Assembly (NCBI GenBank): GCA_965656085.1
Contig: CBFHJA010000021.1
Coordinates: 1 to 64,000, forward strand
Direction: 5' to 3'
DNA from: Aliishimia sp965656085
GTDB lineage: Bacteria; Pseudomonadota; Alphaproteobacteria; Rhodobacterales; Rhodobacteraceae
Length of the DNA: 64,000 nt
The notes beneath the pieces were generated by a model. The model was given only the letters and a program-made list of their open reading frames with translations, ran no database searches and was not told where the DNA came from. This document shows positions 33,657-42,466 of the stretch, one piece after another (position 1 is the first letter of the stretch; the number at the start of each line of letters is the position of its first letter). The translations under genes and the position numbers were made by a program.

Positions 33657-35773
33657 GCCGCGCCGATCAGGGCCAGCCAGCCGTCCTCGTCGATTGTTTC
33701 GACACCCAGTTCCGCCGCTTTCTTCGCCTTGCTCCCCGCGCCGGGACCGGCGATCAGAAGATCGGTTTTTGCCGAGACCGAGCCCGAGACCTTCGCGCCG
33801 AGGCTTTCGGCACGCGCCTTGGCCTCGGCGCGGGTCATTTTCTCCAGCGTGCCGGTGAACACCACAGTCTTGCCCGCGACCGGGCTGCCATCGGTGTCGG
33901 GTCGTTCGGCATCCTGTACATCGAGTTGCGCGATCAAACGGTCGATCGAGGCGCGTTCGGAGGGGTTCGCAAAGGCGCTGACCAGAGATTGCGCCATCAC
34001 CGTGCCGACCCCGTCAATTGCCAGGAGGCCATCCCAACCCGGGCCCTCCTGCGCGGCGGCCTCGGTGAGTGCCGCCTCGAGCGCGGCCCAACTGCCATAA
34101 CTGCGCGCCAGCAGGTTTGACGCCTGCTCGCCCACATGGCGAATGCCGAGCGCGAAGAGCACCCGGCCCAGCGGGATGCGGCGTTTTTCCTCGATGGCGG
34201 CGAAAAGGTTGGCCGCAGATTTCTCACCCCAGCCCTCGCGGTTCTTGAGTTGCTGCATTCCCGAGCCGTAGCGCTCGTGCAAGGTGAAGATATCGGCCGG
34301 TTCCGCGATCCAGCCATCGGCATAAAATTGCTCGACTTGTTTCGCGCCTAGACCCTCGATATCGAAGGCCGCACGGGAGACAAAATGCTTTAGTTTTTCA
34401 ACAGCTTGCGCCGGGCAGATTAGGCCGCCGGTACAGCGACGAACGGCGTCCCCCGGCTCGCGAATCGCCGGGCTGTCACAGCGCGGGCAGGTTTGAGGAA
34501 AGACAAAGGGCTCCGCGGTCTCGGGTCGTTTCGACAGATCCACGTCGGCGATTTTCGGGATCACGTCACCGGCGCGGTAGACCTGCACCCAATCGCCCAC
34601 CCGGATGTCCTTGCCATCTCGGATCGGATTGCCCGAATTGTCGATTCCCGCGATGTAATCCTCATTGTGTAGCGTCGCGTTGGAGACCACGACGCCGCCC
34701 ACGGTGATCGGGCTCAGACGCGCCACAGGACTTAGCGCGCCGGTGCGCCCGACCTGAATGTCGATGGCTTCAAGCCGGGTCCAGGCCAGTTCGGCGGGGA
34801 ATTTATGTGCAATCGCCCATCGCGGCGTGGTCGAGCGCATCCCGAGCCGGGCTTGGAGCGCGAGATCGTTAACCTTATAGACCACCCCATCAATATCATA
34901 GCCAAGCGTCGCGCGTTGCGCCTCGATCTCGGCGTAATGCGCCAGTAGGCTGCCCAGATCGGGGCAGATGCGGGTCAAAGGGTTGATGGTGAAGCCAAGC
35001 TCCGACAGCCGGTCGATGGACCCCATTTGGGTGTCCGCGAGCGGCGCATCGAGCGCACCCCACGCATAGGCGAAAAACTTGAGCGGGCGCGCGGCGGTGA
35101 TCGACGCATCGAGTTGGCGCAGCGATCCGGCGGCGGCGTTGCGCGGGTTGGCGAACACCTTGCCACCCCGTTCGGCCTGCCGGGCGTTGAGCGCCTCGAA
35201 ATCGGCATGGCTCATATAGACCTCACCACGCACTTCGAGCACGCCGTCCTTGAGTGCGATCTGTGTCGGGATATCTTTGATGGTGCGGGCATTGACGGTG
35301 ACGTTCTCGCCCACCTGCCCGTCGCCGCGCGTGGCGGCCTGCACCAGCGCGCCATTTTCGTAGAGCAGCGAGAGCGAGAGCCCGTCGATTTTCGGCTCGG
35401 CCGTGTAGGCGAGCGGCGCGTCCGGGCCAAGCCCGAGATATTTTCGGATACTGCGGTCGAACTCGGCCACATCGTCTTCGTCGAACGCGTTGCCGAGCGA
35501 GAGCATCCGCACGGCATGGGTAACTTTTCCGAACCCCTCAGCGGGCGCTGCACCGACCTGATCGGTGGGGCTGTCTTCACGCTTAAGGGCAGGAAAGCGC
35601 GCTTCGATCTGCGCATTGCGCGCCTTCAGAGCGTCATAAGCGGCATCGCTGATTTCCGGCGCATCCTTTTGGTGATAGGCCGCGTTGGCCTGCGCCAGGT
35701 CTTTGGCGAGCCGCGAAAGTTCCTGTCGGGCTTCCGCCTCCGTCAACTCCGACACCGATTTCTGCCCTGTCAT
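33653..35773 (-). CDS. ligA: NAD-dependent DNA ligase
   Basis: LigA seals nicks in replication and repair using NAD. The 706-residue protein shows the Ia domain with YHQKDAPEISDAAYD and the adenylated Lys128 in EPKIDG. The OB region, a four-Cys zinc finger at about 424-452 (TCPRCDSP, RRCTGGLICP), helix-hairpin-helix repeats and a C-terminal BRCT domain (about 630-706, GKTVVFTGTL) follow. All domains are present and the length is typical. It is the first gene of the ligA-recG operon. Confidence 0.98.
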   Translation of the reverse strand: MTGQKSVSELTEAEARQELSRLAKDLAQANAAYHQKDAPEISDAAYDALKARNAQIEARFPALKREDSPTDQVGAAPAEGFGKVTHAVRMLSLGNAFDEDDVAEFDRSIRKYLGLGPDAPLAYTAEPKIDGLSLSLLYENGALVQAATRGDGQVGENVTVNARTIKDIPTQIALKDGVLEVRGEVYMSHADFEALNARQAERGGKVFANPRNAAAGSLRQLDASITAARPLKFFAYAWGALDAPLADTQMGSIDRLSELGFTINPLTRICPDLGSLLAHYAEIEAQRATLGYDIDGVVYKVNDLALQARLGMRSTTPRWAIAHKFPAELAWTRLEAIDIQVGRTGALSPVARLSPITVGGVVVSNATLHNEDYIAGIDNSGNPIRDGKDIRVGDWVQVYRAGDVIPKIADVDLSKRPETAEPFVFPQTCPRCDSPAIREPGDAVRRCTGGLICPAQAVEKLKHFVSRAAFDIEGLGAKQVEQFYADGWIAEPADIFTLHERYGSGMQQLKNREGWGEKSAANLFAAIEEKRRIPLGRVLFALGIRHVGEQASNLLARSYGSWAALEAALTEAAAQEGPGWDGLLAIDGVGTVMAQSLVSAFANPSERASIDRLIAQLDVQDAERPDTDGSPVAGKTVVFTGTLEKMTRAEAKARAESLGAKVSGSVSAKTDLLIAGPGAGSKAKKAAELGVETIDEDGWLALIGAA

Positions 35774-35871
35774 CGCGCCCTTGCCTCGATCTGTGCCTGT
35801 TTGCCCACAGATAAAGCTAGGCGCGGAGGGGGTCCAGAGCGCAGCACGCCGCGTTCAGCGCAAAACGAAAC

Positions 35872-35897
35872 TGGCCTTCGCGGGCGGGCGAAGGCCA
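35872..35897 (-). terminator. Terminator candidate after ctrA
   Basis: TGGCCTTCG (35872-35880) and CGAAGGCCA (35889-35897) form perfect nine-base arms. On the minus strand they are followed by a T-rich stretch (GTTTCGTTTT). The hairpin lies 46 bases after the ctrA stop codon. Confidence 0.7.
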
Positions 35898-35943
35898 AGG
35901 GAAACCCGGTGGAGACGGCATCGGTATGTGGGTTGCGCTGCGT

Positions 35944-36660
35944 TCAGGCCCCAATCGCGATTTGCGTTTCATCCATCACGCCCGGATCGGGATCACGCAG
36001 TACATAACCGCGCCCCCATACGGTCTCGATGTAATTATGTCCGCCGGTTGCATTGCTGAGTTTCTTGCGCAGTTTGCATATGAACACGTCGATAATCTTC
36101 AATTCGGGCTCATCCATACCGCCATAGAGATGGTTTAGGAACATTTCCTTGGTCAGCGTGGTGCCCTTGCGCAGCGAGAGAAGCTCCAGCATCTGGTATT
36201 CCTTACCGGTCAGATGCACGGTCTTGTTATCGACACTGACGGTCTTGGCATCAAGATTGACGGAAATCTGGCCAGTATTGATGACCGATTGCGAATGTCC
36301 CTTCGAGCGCCGGATGATCGCATGGATGCGCGCGACCAGCTCCTCGCGGTGAAACGGTTTGGTCAGGTAGTCGTCAGCGCCGAAACCGAAGCCCTTGAGC
36401 TTGTTGTCGGTATCGTCGGCGCCAGACAGGATCAGAATTGGCGTTTCGATCCGTGCCATGCGCAACTGGCGCAGCACCTCGTGACCGTTCATGTCGGGCA
36501 GCCCCAGATCAAGCAAGATCAGATCGTAGTCATAGAGCTTTGCGAGATCGATGCCTTCCTCTCCGAGATGGGTCGCATAAACGTTGAGATTGGCATGTGT
36601 GAGCATCAATTCGATGCTCTTGGATGTTGTGGGGTCGTCTTCGACCAAAAGGACGCGCAT
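35944..36660 (-). CDS. ctrA: Cell-cycle response regulator CtrA
   Basis: CtrA is the alphaproteobacterial master regulator; in Rhodobacterales it controls motility and related genes rather than being essential. The 238-residue protein has the phospho-acceptor Asp51 (LLDLGLPDMNG) and Lys in the LTKPFHREEL segment. An OmpR-type DNA-binding domain follows, with KEYQMLELLSLRKGTTLTKE and ELKIIDVFICKLRKKL. The C-terminus is IAIGA, lacking the AA end used as a ClpXP tag in Caulobacter. A perfect CtrA box lies in its own upstream region, and sciP is the next gene upstream. Confidence 0.97.
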   Translation of the reverse strand: MRVLLVEDDPTTSKSIELMLTHANLNVYATHLGEEGIDLAKLYDYDLILLDLGLPDMNGHEVLRQLRMARIETPILILSGADDTDNKLKGFGFGADDYLTKPFHREELVARIHAIIRRSKGHSQSVINTGQISVNLDAKTVSVDNKTVHLTGKEYQMLELLSLRKGTTLTKEMFLNHLYGGMDEPELKIIDVFICKLRKKLSNATGGHNYIETVWGRGYVLRDPDPGVMDETQIAIGA

Positions 36661-36717
36661 GATGTGGCTCCGGTTGCGGGGTCATCTGGGTTCCGGTTCA
36701 CCTTGCACCAAAAAGAG

Positions 36718-36732
36718 TTAAGCCCGCGTTAA
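36718..36732. promoter_or_regulatory. ctrA: CtrA box upstream of ctrA
   Basis: TTAA-GCCCGCG-TTAA is a perfect match to the palindromic CtrA full site. It lies 58 bases before the ctrA start codon, in the 96-base gap after sciP, so CtrA probably controls its own gene. Confidence 0.75.
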
Positions 36733-36756
36733 TCATCCTGAAAATATCAGAACAAC

Positions 36757-37035
36757 CTATGAGTGTCTATAGCGCTGCAGCGCCGTTGCCTTCAGCGCCT
36801 CTTCTCCGTGATCCGCTACCGCCTTAACCCAACTAGAAAATTCCTCTTCCGACAAGGCATAGCGATCAAGTGCCTCCTGCTGAGAAATCAACCCGTATAG
36901 CACTCCGCGCACGACCGCCACCTTGCGCGACACCACCCAGCGACGCGTATTTTTCGGCGGCAAGTCCGCTTGGGTCAGCACAGACCCATCCGGAAGCGTC
37001 ACAGCGCGCGGCCCATCAACTTTTTTCAGATACAT
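36757..37035 (-). CDS. sciP: CtrA inhibitory protein SciP (DUF1153)
   Basis: SciP is a small helix-turn-helix protein that blocks CtrA-driven transcription in Caulobacter. The 92-residue sequence matches DUF1153: YLKKVDGPRAVTLPDGSVLT, then PPKNTRRWVVSRKVAVVRGV and a second helical unit LISQQEALDRYALSEEEF. The ATG at 37035 is the family start; a frame extending to 37293 crosses into the divergent mnmA region and is rejected. It is immediately upstream of ctrA on the same strand, a suggestive pairing of regulator and inhibitor. Confidence 0.95.
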   Translation of the reverse strand: MYLKKVDGPRAVTLPDGSVLTQADLPPKNTRRWVVSRKVAVVRGVLYGLISQQEALDRYALSEEEFSSWVKAVADHGEEALKATALQRYRHS

Positions 37036-37171
37036 CTTGCGTTCCGTCCTTGAGATCGCAGGCAAGATGCGCCGGAGAAGTTTAAAGCAGGGTGAACCCA
37101 GCCCTTGAGAATATTTCGGATTTTCATATATATCGCGAAGCCTGCGCGCCGCAGACAGCCCGGAGATCGCA

Positions 37172-38314
37172 ATGCCCCTCGACAAGACCCAGCCGCTGAA
37201 CTCGCTCGGCTTGCCCAAGCCACCCACCGACACGCGCGTGGTCGTTGCCATGTCGGGCGGCGTGGATAGTTCCGTCGTGGCCGCAATGCTCAAAGACGAA
37301 GGCTATGACGTGGTGGGCGTGACGCTACAACTCTATGACCACGGCGCGGCGCTTGCCAAGAAAGGCGCCTGCTGCGCGGGGATCGACATCCACGATGCCC
37401 GGCGCGTGGCAGAAGATATGGGCTTTCCGCATTACGTGCTGGATTATGAGAACATTTTTAAGGATGCGGTGATCGACGAGTTCGCCGACAGCTATCTCGC
37501 GGGAGCCACACCCGTGCCCTGCATCCGCTGCAACGAGCGCGTGAAGTTCAAGGACCTTCTGGAAACCGCCAAGGATCTCGACGCCGACTGCATGGCCACC
37601 GGGCACTATATTCAGCGTAAGATCGGCGCGCACGGCCCGGAACTGCACGCCGCGACCGACAGTGCGCGCGATCAGTCCTATTTCCTGTTCTCGACCACGC
37701 CCGAACAGCTCGACTTCCTCCGCTTCCCGCTCGGGCACCTGCCCTCAAAGGACGCCACCCGCGCGCTTGCGGCGCAATACGGTCTGGTGACCGCCGACAA
37801 GCCCGACAGTCAGGACATCTGCTTCGTACCGAATGGCGATTATGCCGCCGTGATCCGCAAACTGCGTCCCGAGGCCGAAGCCCCGGGTGAGATTGTCCAT
37901 GCGGACGGGCGGGTGCTCGGCACCCATAGCGGTGTGATCAACTACACGATCGGCCAGCGGCGCGGGCTCGGGATCGGCGGGCTTGATGAGCCGCTTTATG
38001 TGGTGAAGCTCGACACGGACGCACGTCAGGTGATCGTCGGTCCGCGCGAGATGCTGGCAACCCGGCAAGTGCCGCTGGCCGAGATCAACTGGCTGGGAGA
38101 CGCGCCGCTGATGAGCCGCGCGGAATGGCCGATGGCGGTGAAGGTGCGCTCGACACGGCCGCCGACCGAGGCGGTGCTGCGGCCCACATCGGAGACGACC
38201 GGGGTTGTGGAACTGGCGGCGGCGGAAAGCGGTGTGTCGCCGGGGCAGGCCTGCGTGTTCTATGATCCGGACAGCACCCGAATCTTCGGCGGCGGGTGGA
38301 TCGTCAAGGGCTGA
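37172..38314 (+). CDS. mnmA: tRNA-specific 2-thiouridylase MnmA
   Basis: MnmA puts the 2-thio group on wobble uridine of tRNAs for Lys, Glu and Gln. The 380-residue protein has a PP-loop AMSGGVDSSV (26-35). Cys120 (CNERVKF) and Cys217 (DSQDICFV) match the catalytic pair, and an OB-type C-terminal domain is present. The N-terminal extension of about 20 residues is common in alphaproteobacteria. It is divergent from sciP across 136 bases. Sulfur must come from a desulfurase encoded elsewhere. Confidence 0.97.
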   Translation: MPLDKTQPLNSLGLPKPPTDTRVVVAMSGGVDSSVVAAMLKDEGYDVVGVTLQLYDHGAALAKKGACCAGIDIHDARRVAEDMGFPHYVLDYENIFKDAVIDEFADSYLAGATPVPCIRCNERVKFKDLLETAKDLDADCMATGHYIQRKIGAHGPELHAATDSARDQSYFLFSTTPEQLDFLRFPLGHLPSKDATRALAAQYGLVTADKPDSQDICFVPNGDYAAVIRKLRPEAEAPGEIVHADGRVLGTHSGVINYTIGQRRGLGIGGLDEPLYVVKLDTDARQVIVGPREMLATRQVPLAEINWLGDAPLMSRAEWPMAVKVRSTRPPTEAVLRPTSETTGVVELAAAESGVSPGQACVFYDPDSTRIFGGGWIVKG

Positions 38315-38357
38315 CCCGATTGTGCGCCTCCGGCGCATTCCTTTTGTTTGTCTGCCT

Positions 38358-38435
38358 CCGGCGGGAGTTTACTTGGCTAAGTGAAAGGGAATACGCCTCC
38401 TTTGATCTTCACTTGGCCTGAAAAACTCCCGCCGG
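38358..38435. terminator. Long imperfect inverted repeat between mnmA and lpxB
   Basis: CCGGCGGGAGTTT at 38358 and its complement AAACTCCCGCCGG ending at 38435 continue inward through a TTGGC/GCCAA and AAGTGAA/TTCACTT match. The arms are about 28 bases with a 20-base loop. It sits between convergent genes, consistent with a bidirectional stop, and belongs to the dispersed intergenic repeats of this genome. Confidence 0.55.
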
Positions 38436-38438
38436 TTG

Positions 38439-38474
38439 CCCGGCAGTCGCTTGCGTCGCAAGCGATGGGAGGGG
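38439..38474. repeat. CCCGGCAG hairpin repeat, copy 2
   Basis: CCCGGCAG opens the unit, a TCGCTTGCG/CGCAAGCGA hairpin fills it and GGGAGGGG closes it. It is 12 bases before the lpxB stop. Confidence 0.55.
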
Positions 38475-38485
38475 AGGCACAAAAT

Positions 38486-39637
38486 CTAAAGGCGGGACAG
38501 CACCGCGCGTGCGGCGCGCAGGCCGGGGGGCAGGCCGCCTTGCCCCAAGCGTTCCATGGTCAGGCGCATGGCGTCGGTCTGGGCGCCTGGGGCCAGCAGC
38601 ACATCATCGAGGCCCTTTGCAATCAAGTCCGGCTGGCAGCGCGCGCCGATGAATTCGGGGACCGTGCGGGTTTCCGAGACAAGGTTGACCAGCGTCACCG
38701 TATCGATTTGCAGCATCCGGGCGATGATCCGGCGGCTCAGCCAGTTCATGTCATAGGCGATGACCATGGGCGTGTCCGCCGCCGCCAGTTCCAGCGAGAC
38801 CGTGCCCGAGGCCGCGAGCGCCAGATCGGCGGCTTTGAACGCGGCGCGTTTCTCGGCGGCGAAGGCGTCTGCCGCCTGCCCGGTCGGGTCGAGCACGGTG
38901 ACACGCCCCGACCACCCCGCGACGCGAGCGCGGACCAGATCGGCGACGGGGGCGGCGGCAGGCACGATGATGTGGGTCTCGGGGTGGTCCTTGACGAAGA
39001 GCCGCAGGGTCTCGCCGAAGATCGGCGCGAGGCGCTCGACCTCGCCGCGGCGCGAGCCCGGCAGCGCGAGCAGGAGCGGCGCGGCGTCCGGAGCGATGCG
39101 CGTGCGGAACGCTGCAGCCTCGGCATCGCTGGCCTGCGGCTGGGTTGTGATCGGGTGGCCGACGAAATCGCACGCCATCCCGGCGGCTTCCATGTAAGGC
39201 GGCTCGAAGGGCAGAAGCGCGAGCACATGGTCGATCACGCGGGCCATCTTTTCGGCACGCTTGGGACGCCACGCCCAGACCGAGGGGGCGACATAGTGGA
39301 CGCAGCGGATGCTGGAGTGCGCCTTGACGATCTTGCACACGCGCAGGCAGAAATCGGGGCTGTCGATGGTGATCAGCACATCCGGCTTCATGTCGAGCAC
39401 GGCCTGCGCGGTCTCGGCGATGCGACGCTTGAGCTGGAAATACTTCGGCAGGATCTCGACGAGCCCCATCAGGCTGAGCTCCGACATCTCGAAACGCGAG
39501 CGCAGCCCCTGCGCTTCCATGAGCGGGCCGCCCACCCCGTCGAACTGCACCTCCGGCACCTCGGCGCGCAGCCCTTCCATGAGCGCGCCCCCAAGCGCAT
39601 CCCCGGAGACCTCGCCCGCGATCACGAAGACCTTCAT
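38486..39637 (-). CDS. lpxB: Lipid A disaccharide synthase
   Basis: LpxB joins UDP-diacylglucosamine and lipid X to make the lipid A disaccharide. The 383-residue protein begins MKVFVIAGEVSGDALGGALM and keeps the GVGGPLM, SVWAW and LPGSRRGEVERL segments of family GT19. ATG 39637 overlaps the lpxI stop in ATGA; a start ten codons further up is rejected because it lacks family similarity. It is the last gene of the envelope cluster. Confidence 0.97.
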   Translation of the reverse strand: MKVFVIAGEVSGDALGGALMEGLRAEVPEVQFDGVGGPLMEAQGLRSRFEMSELSLMGLVEILPKYFQLKRRIAETAQAVLDMKPDVLITIDSPDFCLRVCKIVKAHSSIRCVHYVAPSVWAWRPKRAEKMARVIDHVLALLPFEPPYMEAAGMACDFVGHPITTQPQASDAEAAAFRTRIAPDAAPLLLALPGSRRGEVERLAPIFGETLRLFVKDHPETHIIVPAAAPVADLVRARVAGWSGRVTVLDPTGQAADAFAAEKRAAFKAADLALAASGTVSLELAAADTPMVIAYDMNWLSRRIIARMLQIDTVTLVNLVSETRTVPEFIGARCQPDLIAKGLDDVLLAPGAQTDAMRLTMERLGQGGLPPGLRAARAVLSRL

Positions 39638-40524
39638 TGCGGGCGCACCCAGAGGAACATGGCGCAAGCATCAAGGATTTGCAGCACCTGCCCCTGCTCG
39701 ATCACGATCACACCCTCGGCTTCGATCACGATCCCGTCGAGCCCGGCCTCAGCAGCGGCCATTGCGGTGCGCGGGCCGATGGTGGGCAGATCGGCGCGGC
39801 GATCTTGACCGGGTTTCGGGGCCTTGAACAAAATCCCGCCGGCGCGGGGGGGCGCCTGCGGGCCGGAGAGCCAGTCGGCAGCCGATTGCAACGCCTCGCC
39901 CGCCTGATCGGTGAGCCAGCCAAGCGGGTCGCCCTGATCCCATGGCGTGGGCATGGAGTGCCCCTGCCCTTTCAGCATCGCATCGGTGCCGTCCTGCCCT
40001 TCGAGCGCCACCACAGACCCGTCGCGCACAATACAGGATTGGCCAATATCGCGCCGCCCCATTTCCGCAAGCGCAAGCAGGGCTTCCTGCGTGTCGGCGC
40101 GGGCTTGCGGGCCGGGCGAGCGGAGCGTGGGCACGCCCGCGCCCATCAGAAGGCCCGGGGCAAGCTCATGGGCAGCGCGCAGGGTGAAGCCGGAATCTTC
40201 GAACACCGCGATCACGGCACGCAGGGCACCGTCATCGCCCTGCCCGAGCGCGGCGCGGATCACAGGCACCAGGGGCTGCGTGGCCGCATCGATCTGCGCG
40301 GGATAGAGCACAGGCCGGGTGATCGCGCCGCAGAGGCAGATCTCGCTGACACCCCGGGTTTGCAAGGTCTCAAGCAATGTGCCGAGATGTTCAAGCCGGA
40401 AGGTCAGATCCGCGCTCAGATCATCCGGCGCAAAGCCCTCCAGAACGCAAACCAGCGGCGGGCGATCCTGCGCGGCAGCGACCGCTGCAGGCAGAGCCCC
40501 GGTGCCGCAGATCAGCGCCAGCAT
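39634..40524 (-). CDS. lpxI: UDP-2,3-diacylglucosamine pyrophosphatase LpxI
   Basis: LpxI is the alphaproteobacterial replacement for LpxH: it releases lipid X from UDP-diacylglucosamine. The 296-residue protein has the N-terminal domain start LALICGTGALPAAVA and the C-terminal catalytic domain, with LFKAPKPGQDRRADLPTIG and the conserved Asp in RADLPTIG. It overlaps lpxA by one base (TGATG) and lpxB by four, so lpxA-lpxI-lpxB are tightly coupled. Confidence 0.93.
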   Translation of the reverse strand: MLALICGTGALPAAVAAAQDRPPLVCVLEGFAPDDLSADLTFRLEHLGTLLETLQTRGVSEICLCGAITRPVLYPAQIDAATQPLVPVIRAALGQGDDGALRAVIAVFEDSGFTLRAAHELAPGLLMGAGVPTLRSPGPQARADTQEALLALAEMGRRDIGQSCIVRDGSVVALEGQDGTDAMLKGQGHSMPTPWDQGDPLGWLTDQAGEALQSAADWLSGPQAPPRAGGILFKAPKPGQDRRADLPTIGPRTAMAAAEAGLDGIVIEAEGVIVIEQGQVLQILDACAMFLWVRPQ

Positions 40525-41303
40525 CAGCGCGGTGTCAGGAAGGAGCGGTCGGACCGCGCGGTGACGAACTCCACGATCTGCCGTACGTAATCGCTGGTGG
40601 TCTCCTCACCCAGACGCTTGGCGCGCTCATGGAAGGTGCCCTCGCCCTGCGCGAGCATCTGGAAGGCGGCGCGCAATGCGGTGATATCGGAGCGCGCAAC
40701 GCCCCGACGCTTGAGCCCAACGAGGTTCAGCCCATCGAGATCGCCGCGCGGGGCCTGCACGAGGCCATAGGGGATCACGTCATTGGTCACCATGGTCACC
40801 GCGCCGATGATCGCACCTTGCCCCACGCGCACGTACTGATGCACGCCTGACAATCCGCCGACGATCACGTCGTCTTCGAGCACGCAATGGCCCGCGATGG
40901 CGGCCGAATTCACAACGATACAGCGGTCGCCGATCATGGCGTCATGGGCGATGTGACAGCCGGCCATGAACAGACCGTCATCGCCGATCTTGGTGAGCCC
41001 GCCGCCGCCCTCGGTGCCGGTGTTCATCGTCACGTGCTCGCGGATACGGTTGCGGTTGCCGATCACCAGACGGCTGTTCTCGCCCTTGAACTTGAGGTCT
41101 TGCGGGATCTCGCCGATCACCGCGAAAGAAAATATCACCGTGCCTGCGCCGATCTCGGTATGGCCGTTGATGACCACATGGCTCTTGACCTCCACGTCGG
41201 GGCCAATGCGGACCTCGGGGCCGATCACGCAGAACGGTCCAATGATGGCGGAGGGGTCGATCTGCGCGCCATCCTCGATCACGGCTGAGGGGTGAATGCC
41301 CAT
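40524..41303 (-). CDS. lpxA: UDP-GlcNAc acyltransferase
   Basis: LpxA adds the first 3-hydroxyacyl chain to UDP-GlcNAc. The 259-residue protein is built of left-handed beta-helix hexapeptide repeats from residue 1 to about 190. The catalytic-type His120 lies in GCHIAHDAMIG. A C-terminal helical domain ends near FLTPR. Length is normal. It follows fabZ by seven bases. The partner lpxD is not in this window. Confidence 0.97.
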   Translation of the reverse strand: MGIHPSAVIEDGAQIDPSAIIGPFCVIGPEVRIGPDVEVKSHVVINGHTEIGAGTVIFSFAVIGEIPQDLKFKGENSRLVIGNRNRIREHVTMNTGTEGGGGLTKIGDDGLFMAGCHIAHDAMIGDRCIVVNSAAIAGHCVLEDDVIVGGLSGVHQYVRVGQGAIIGAVTMVTNDVIPYGLVQAPRGDLDGLNLVGLKRRGVARSDITALRAAFQMLAQGEGTFHERAKRLGEETTSDYVRQIVEFVTARSDRSFLTPR

Positions 41304-41310
41304 GGCTGGC

Positions 41311-41778
41311 TTACTCCTGCGGCAGTTCCATCATGGCGGTGAACTCGGCCTCGGCGGCCATCTCGCGCTCCACACGCGCGACCCCGCCAAATTTCCAGAC
41401 CTTGCCACCCGGCTTCCCGCGCAGCGTGGTCAGCTCCATCTCCAGCACGTCGCCGGGCACGACCTTGCGGCGGAACTTGCACTTGTCGATGGACATGAAA
41501 TAGACCTTCATCTCCTTGTCTTCCATCCCCAACGCGGTGCCAACCATGACAGCGGCTGTCTGCGCCATGGCCTCGACGATTGTGACGCCGGGCATGATCG
41601 GAAGGCCCGGGAAGTGGCCTTGGAAGTGCGGCTCGTTCATGGTGACGTTCTTGATACCCAGAGCCGATGCGGTGCCCTGAATGGCCTCGACCTTGTCCAC
41701 CAGCAGGAACGGGTAGCGGTGTGGCAGAATGCGTTGGATGCGCTGAATGTCCGCGCTGAGGGGCGTGTCGTCACTCAT
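41311..41778 (-). CDS. fabZ: 3-hydroxyacyl-ACP dehydratase FabZ
   Basis: FabZ removes water from 3-hydroxyacyl-ACP in fatty acid synthesis and competes with LpxA for its substrate. The 155-residue protein has His55 (QGHFPG) and Glu69 (TIVEAMAQ), the catalytic pair, and the typical LPHRYPFLLVDKV start. ATG 41778 is chosen; a GTG six codons upstream is possible, and neither has a clear Shine-Dalgarno. It is 74 bases after the skp stop, where lpxD lies in many other proteobacteria. Confidence 0.96.
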   Translation of the reverse strand: MSDDTPLSADIQRIQRILPHRYPFLLVDKVEAIQGTASALGIKNVTMNEPHFQGHFPGLPIMPGVTIVEAMAQTAAVMVGTALGMEDKEMKVYFMSIDKCKFRRKVVPGDVLEMELTTLRGKPGGKVWKFGGVARVEREMAAEAEFTAMMELPQE

Positions 41779-41852
41779 AGGAGGCTCTGCCTTCACGTGC
41801 TGTCTGAATTGGGTGACGGGTTAGCAAGCAAGGCCCGCAGGGGCAAGCGCTG

Positions 41853-42464
41853 TCACGGCTCGCCGCCCGCGTCATCCCCCGTACCACCATCCGTGCCGTC
41901 GCCCAGTTCAGCGTCGATTCGCACGACGGCATCGCGGGTTATGTCGACAAGGTTGAGCGACAGGAACACCGAGCGGCGTTCGAGCACCACGGCGGCGCCC
42001 GCCTCGCGCATCATCGCCTCCAGAACCGGTGCCGCAGTGGTAAGAAACTCACCCCGGCTGTCTTCCAGCCGCAGGCTGAGCGCGCGCGCCTTGGCGTCCT
42101 GCTCACGGCGGATCGCCCGGACTTTCTCGTCGAACGCATCGGCCAGATCGCGAAAGGTTTCCGGATCGAGCGAGGCCCGGCGCTCGGTGAGATCACGTTC
42201 CTCGGCGGTCAGGTCGGCCTCGATCTCGCGGTTCTCTGCGGCGAGCGCGACCCGCTCGGCCTCCACGCTGGCCAGAACCCGGCGGCCATAGGCACTGTCG
42301 CGGTAGAGCATGTCGGAATCGATGACCAGCACGGGGCTGCGCACCTGCGTTGCGCTGGAGGCGCTCTGCGCGGCCGCAGGCCCCGGCGGCCACGCTGCCA
42401 CAGCGAGCCAACCCGCAGCCAGCGCGGCAAGCCCGGCCCCGGCTATGGACCGCCGCCTGTTCAT
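41853..42464 (-). CDS. OmpH/Skp-like periplasmic chaperone
   Basis: The 203-residue protein has an N-terminal signal peptide (RRRSIAGAGLAALAAGWLAVAA, cut near residue 32). A Skp-like beginning SPVLVIDSDMLYRDS follows, then a long charged coiled-coil (about 70-150) and a C-terminal strand region, ending in an Asp/Gly-rich tail. Skp guards unfolded outer-membrane proteins. It starts two bases after the bamA stop, the usual bamA-skp order. Similarity to E. coli Skp is low, as in other alphaproteobacteria. Confidence 0.87.
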   Translation of the reverse strand: MNRRRSIAGAGLAALAAGWLAVAAWPPGPAAAQSASSATQVRSPVLVIDSDMLYRDSAYGRRVLASVEAERVALAAENREIEADLTAEERDLTERRASLDPETFRDLADAFDEKVRAIRREQDAKARALSLRLEDSRGEFLTTAAPVLEAMMREAGAAVVLERRSVFLSLNLVDITRDAVVRIDAELGDGTDGGTGDDAGGEP

Positions 42465-42466
42465 AA

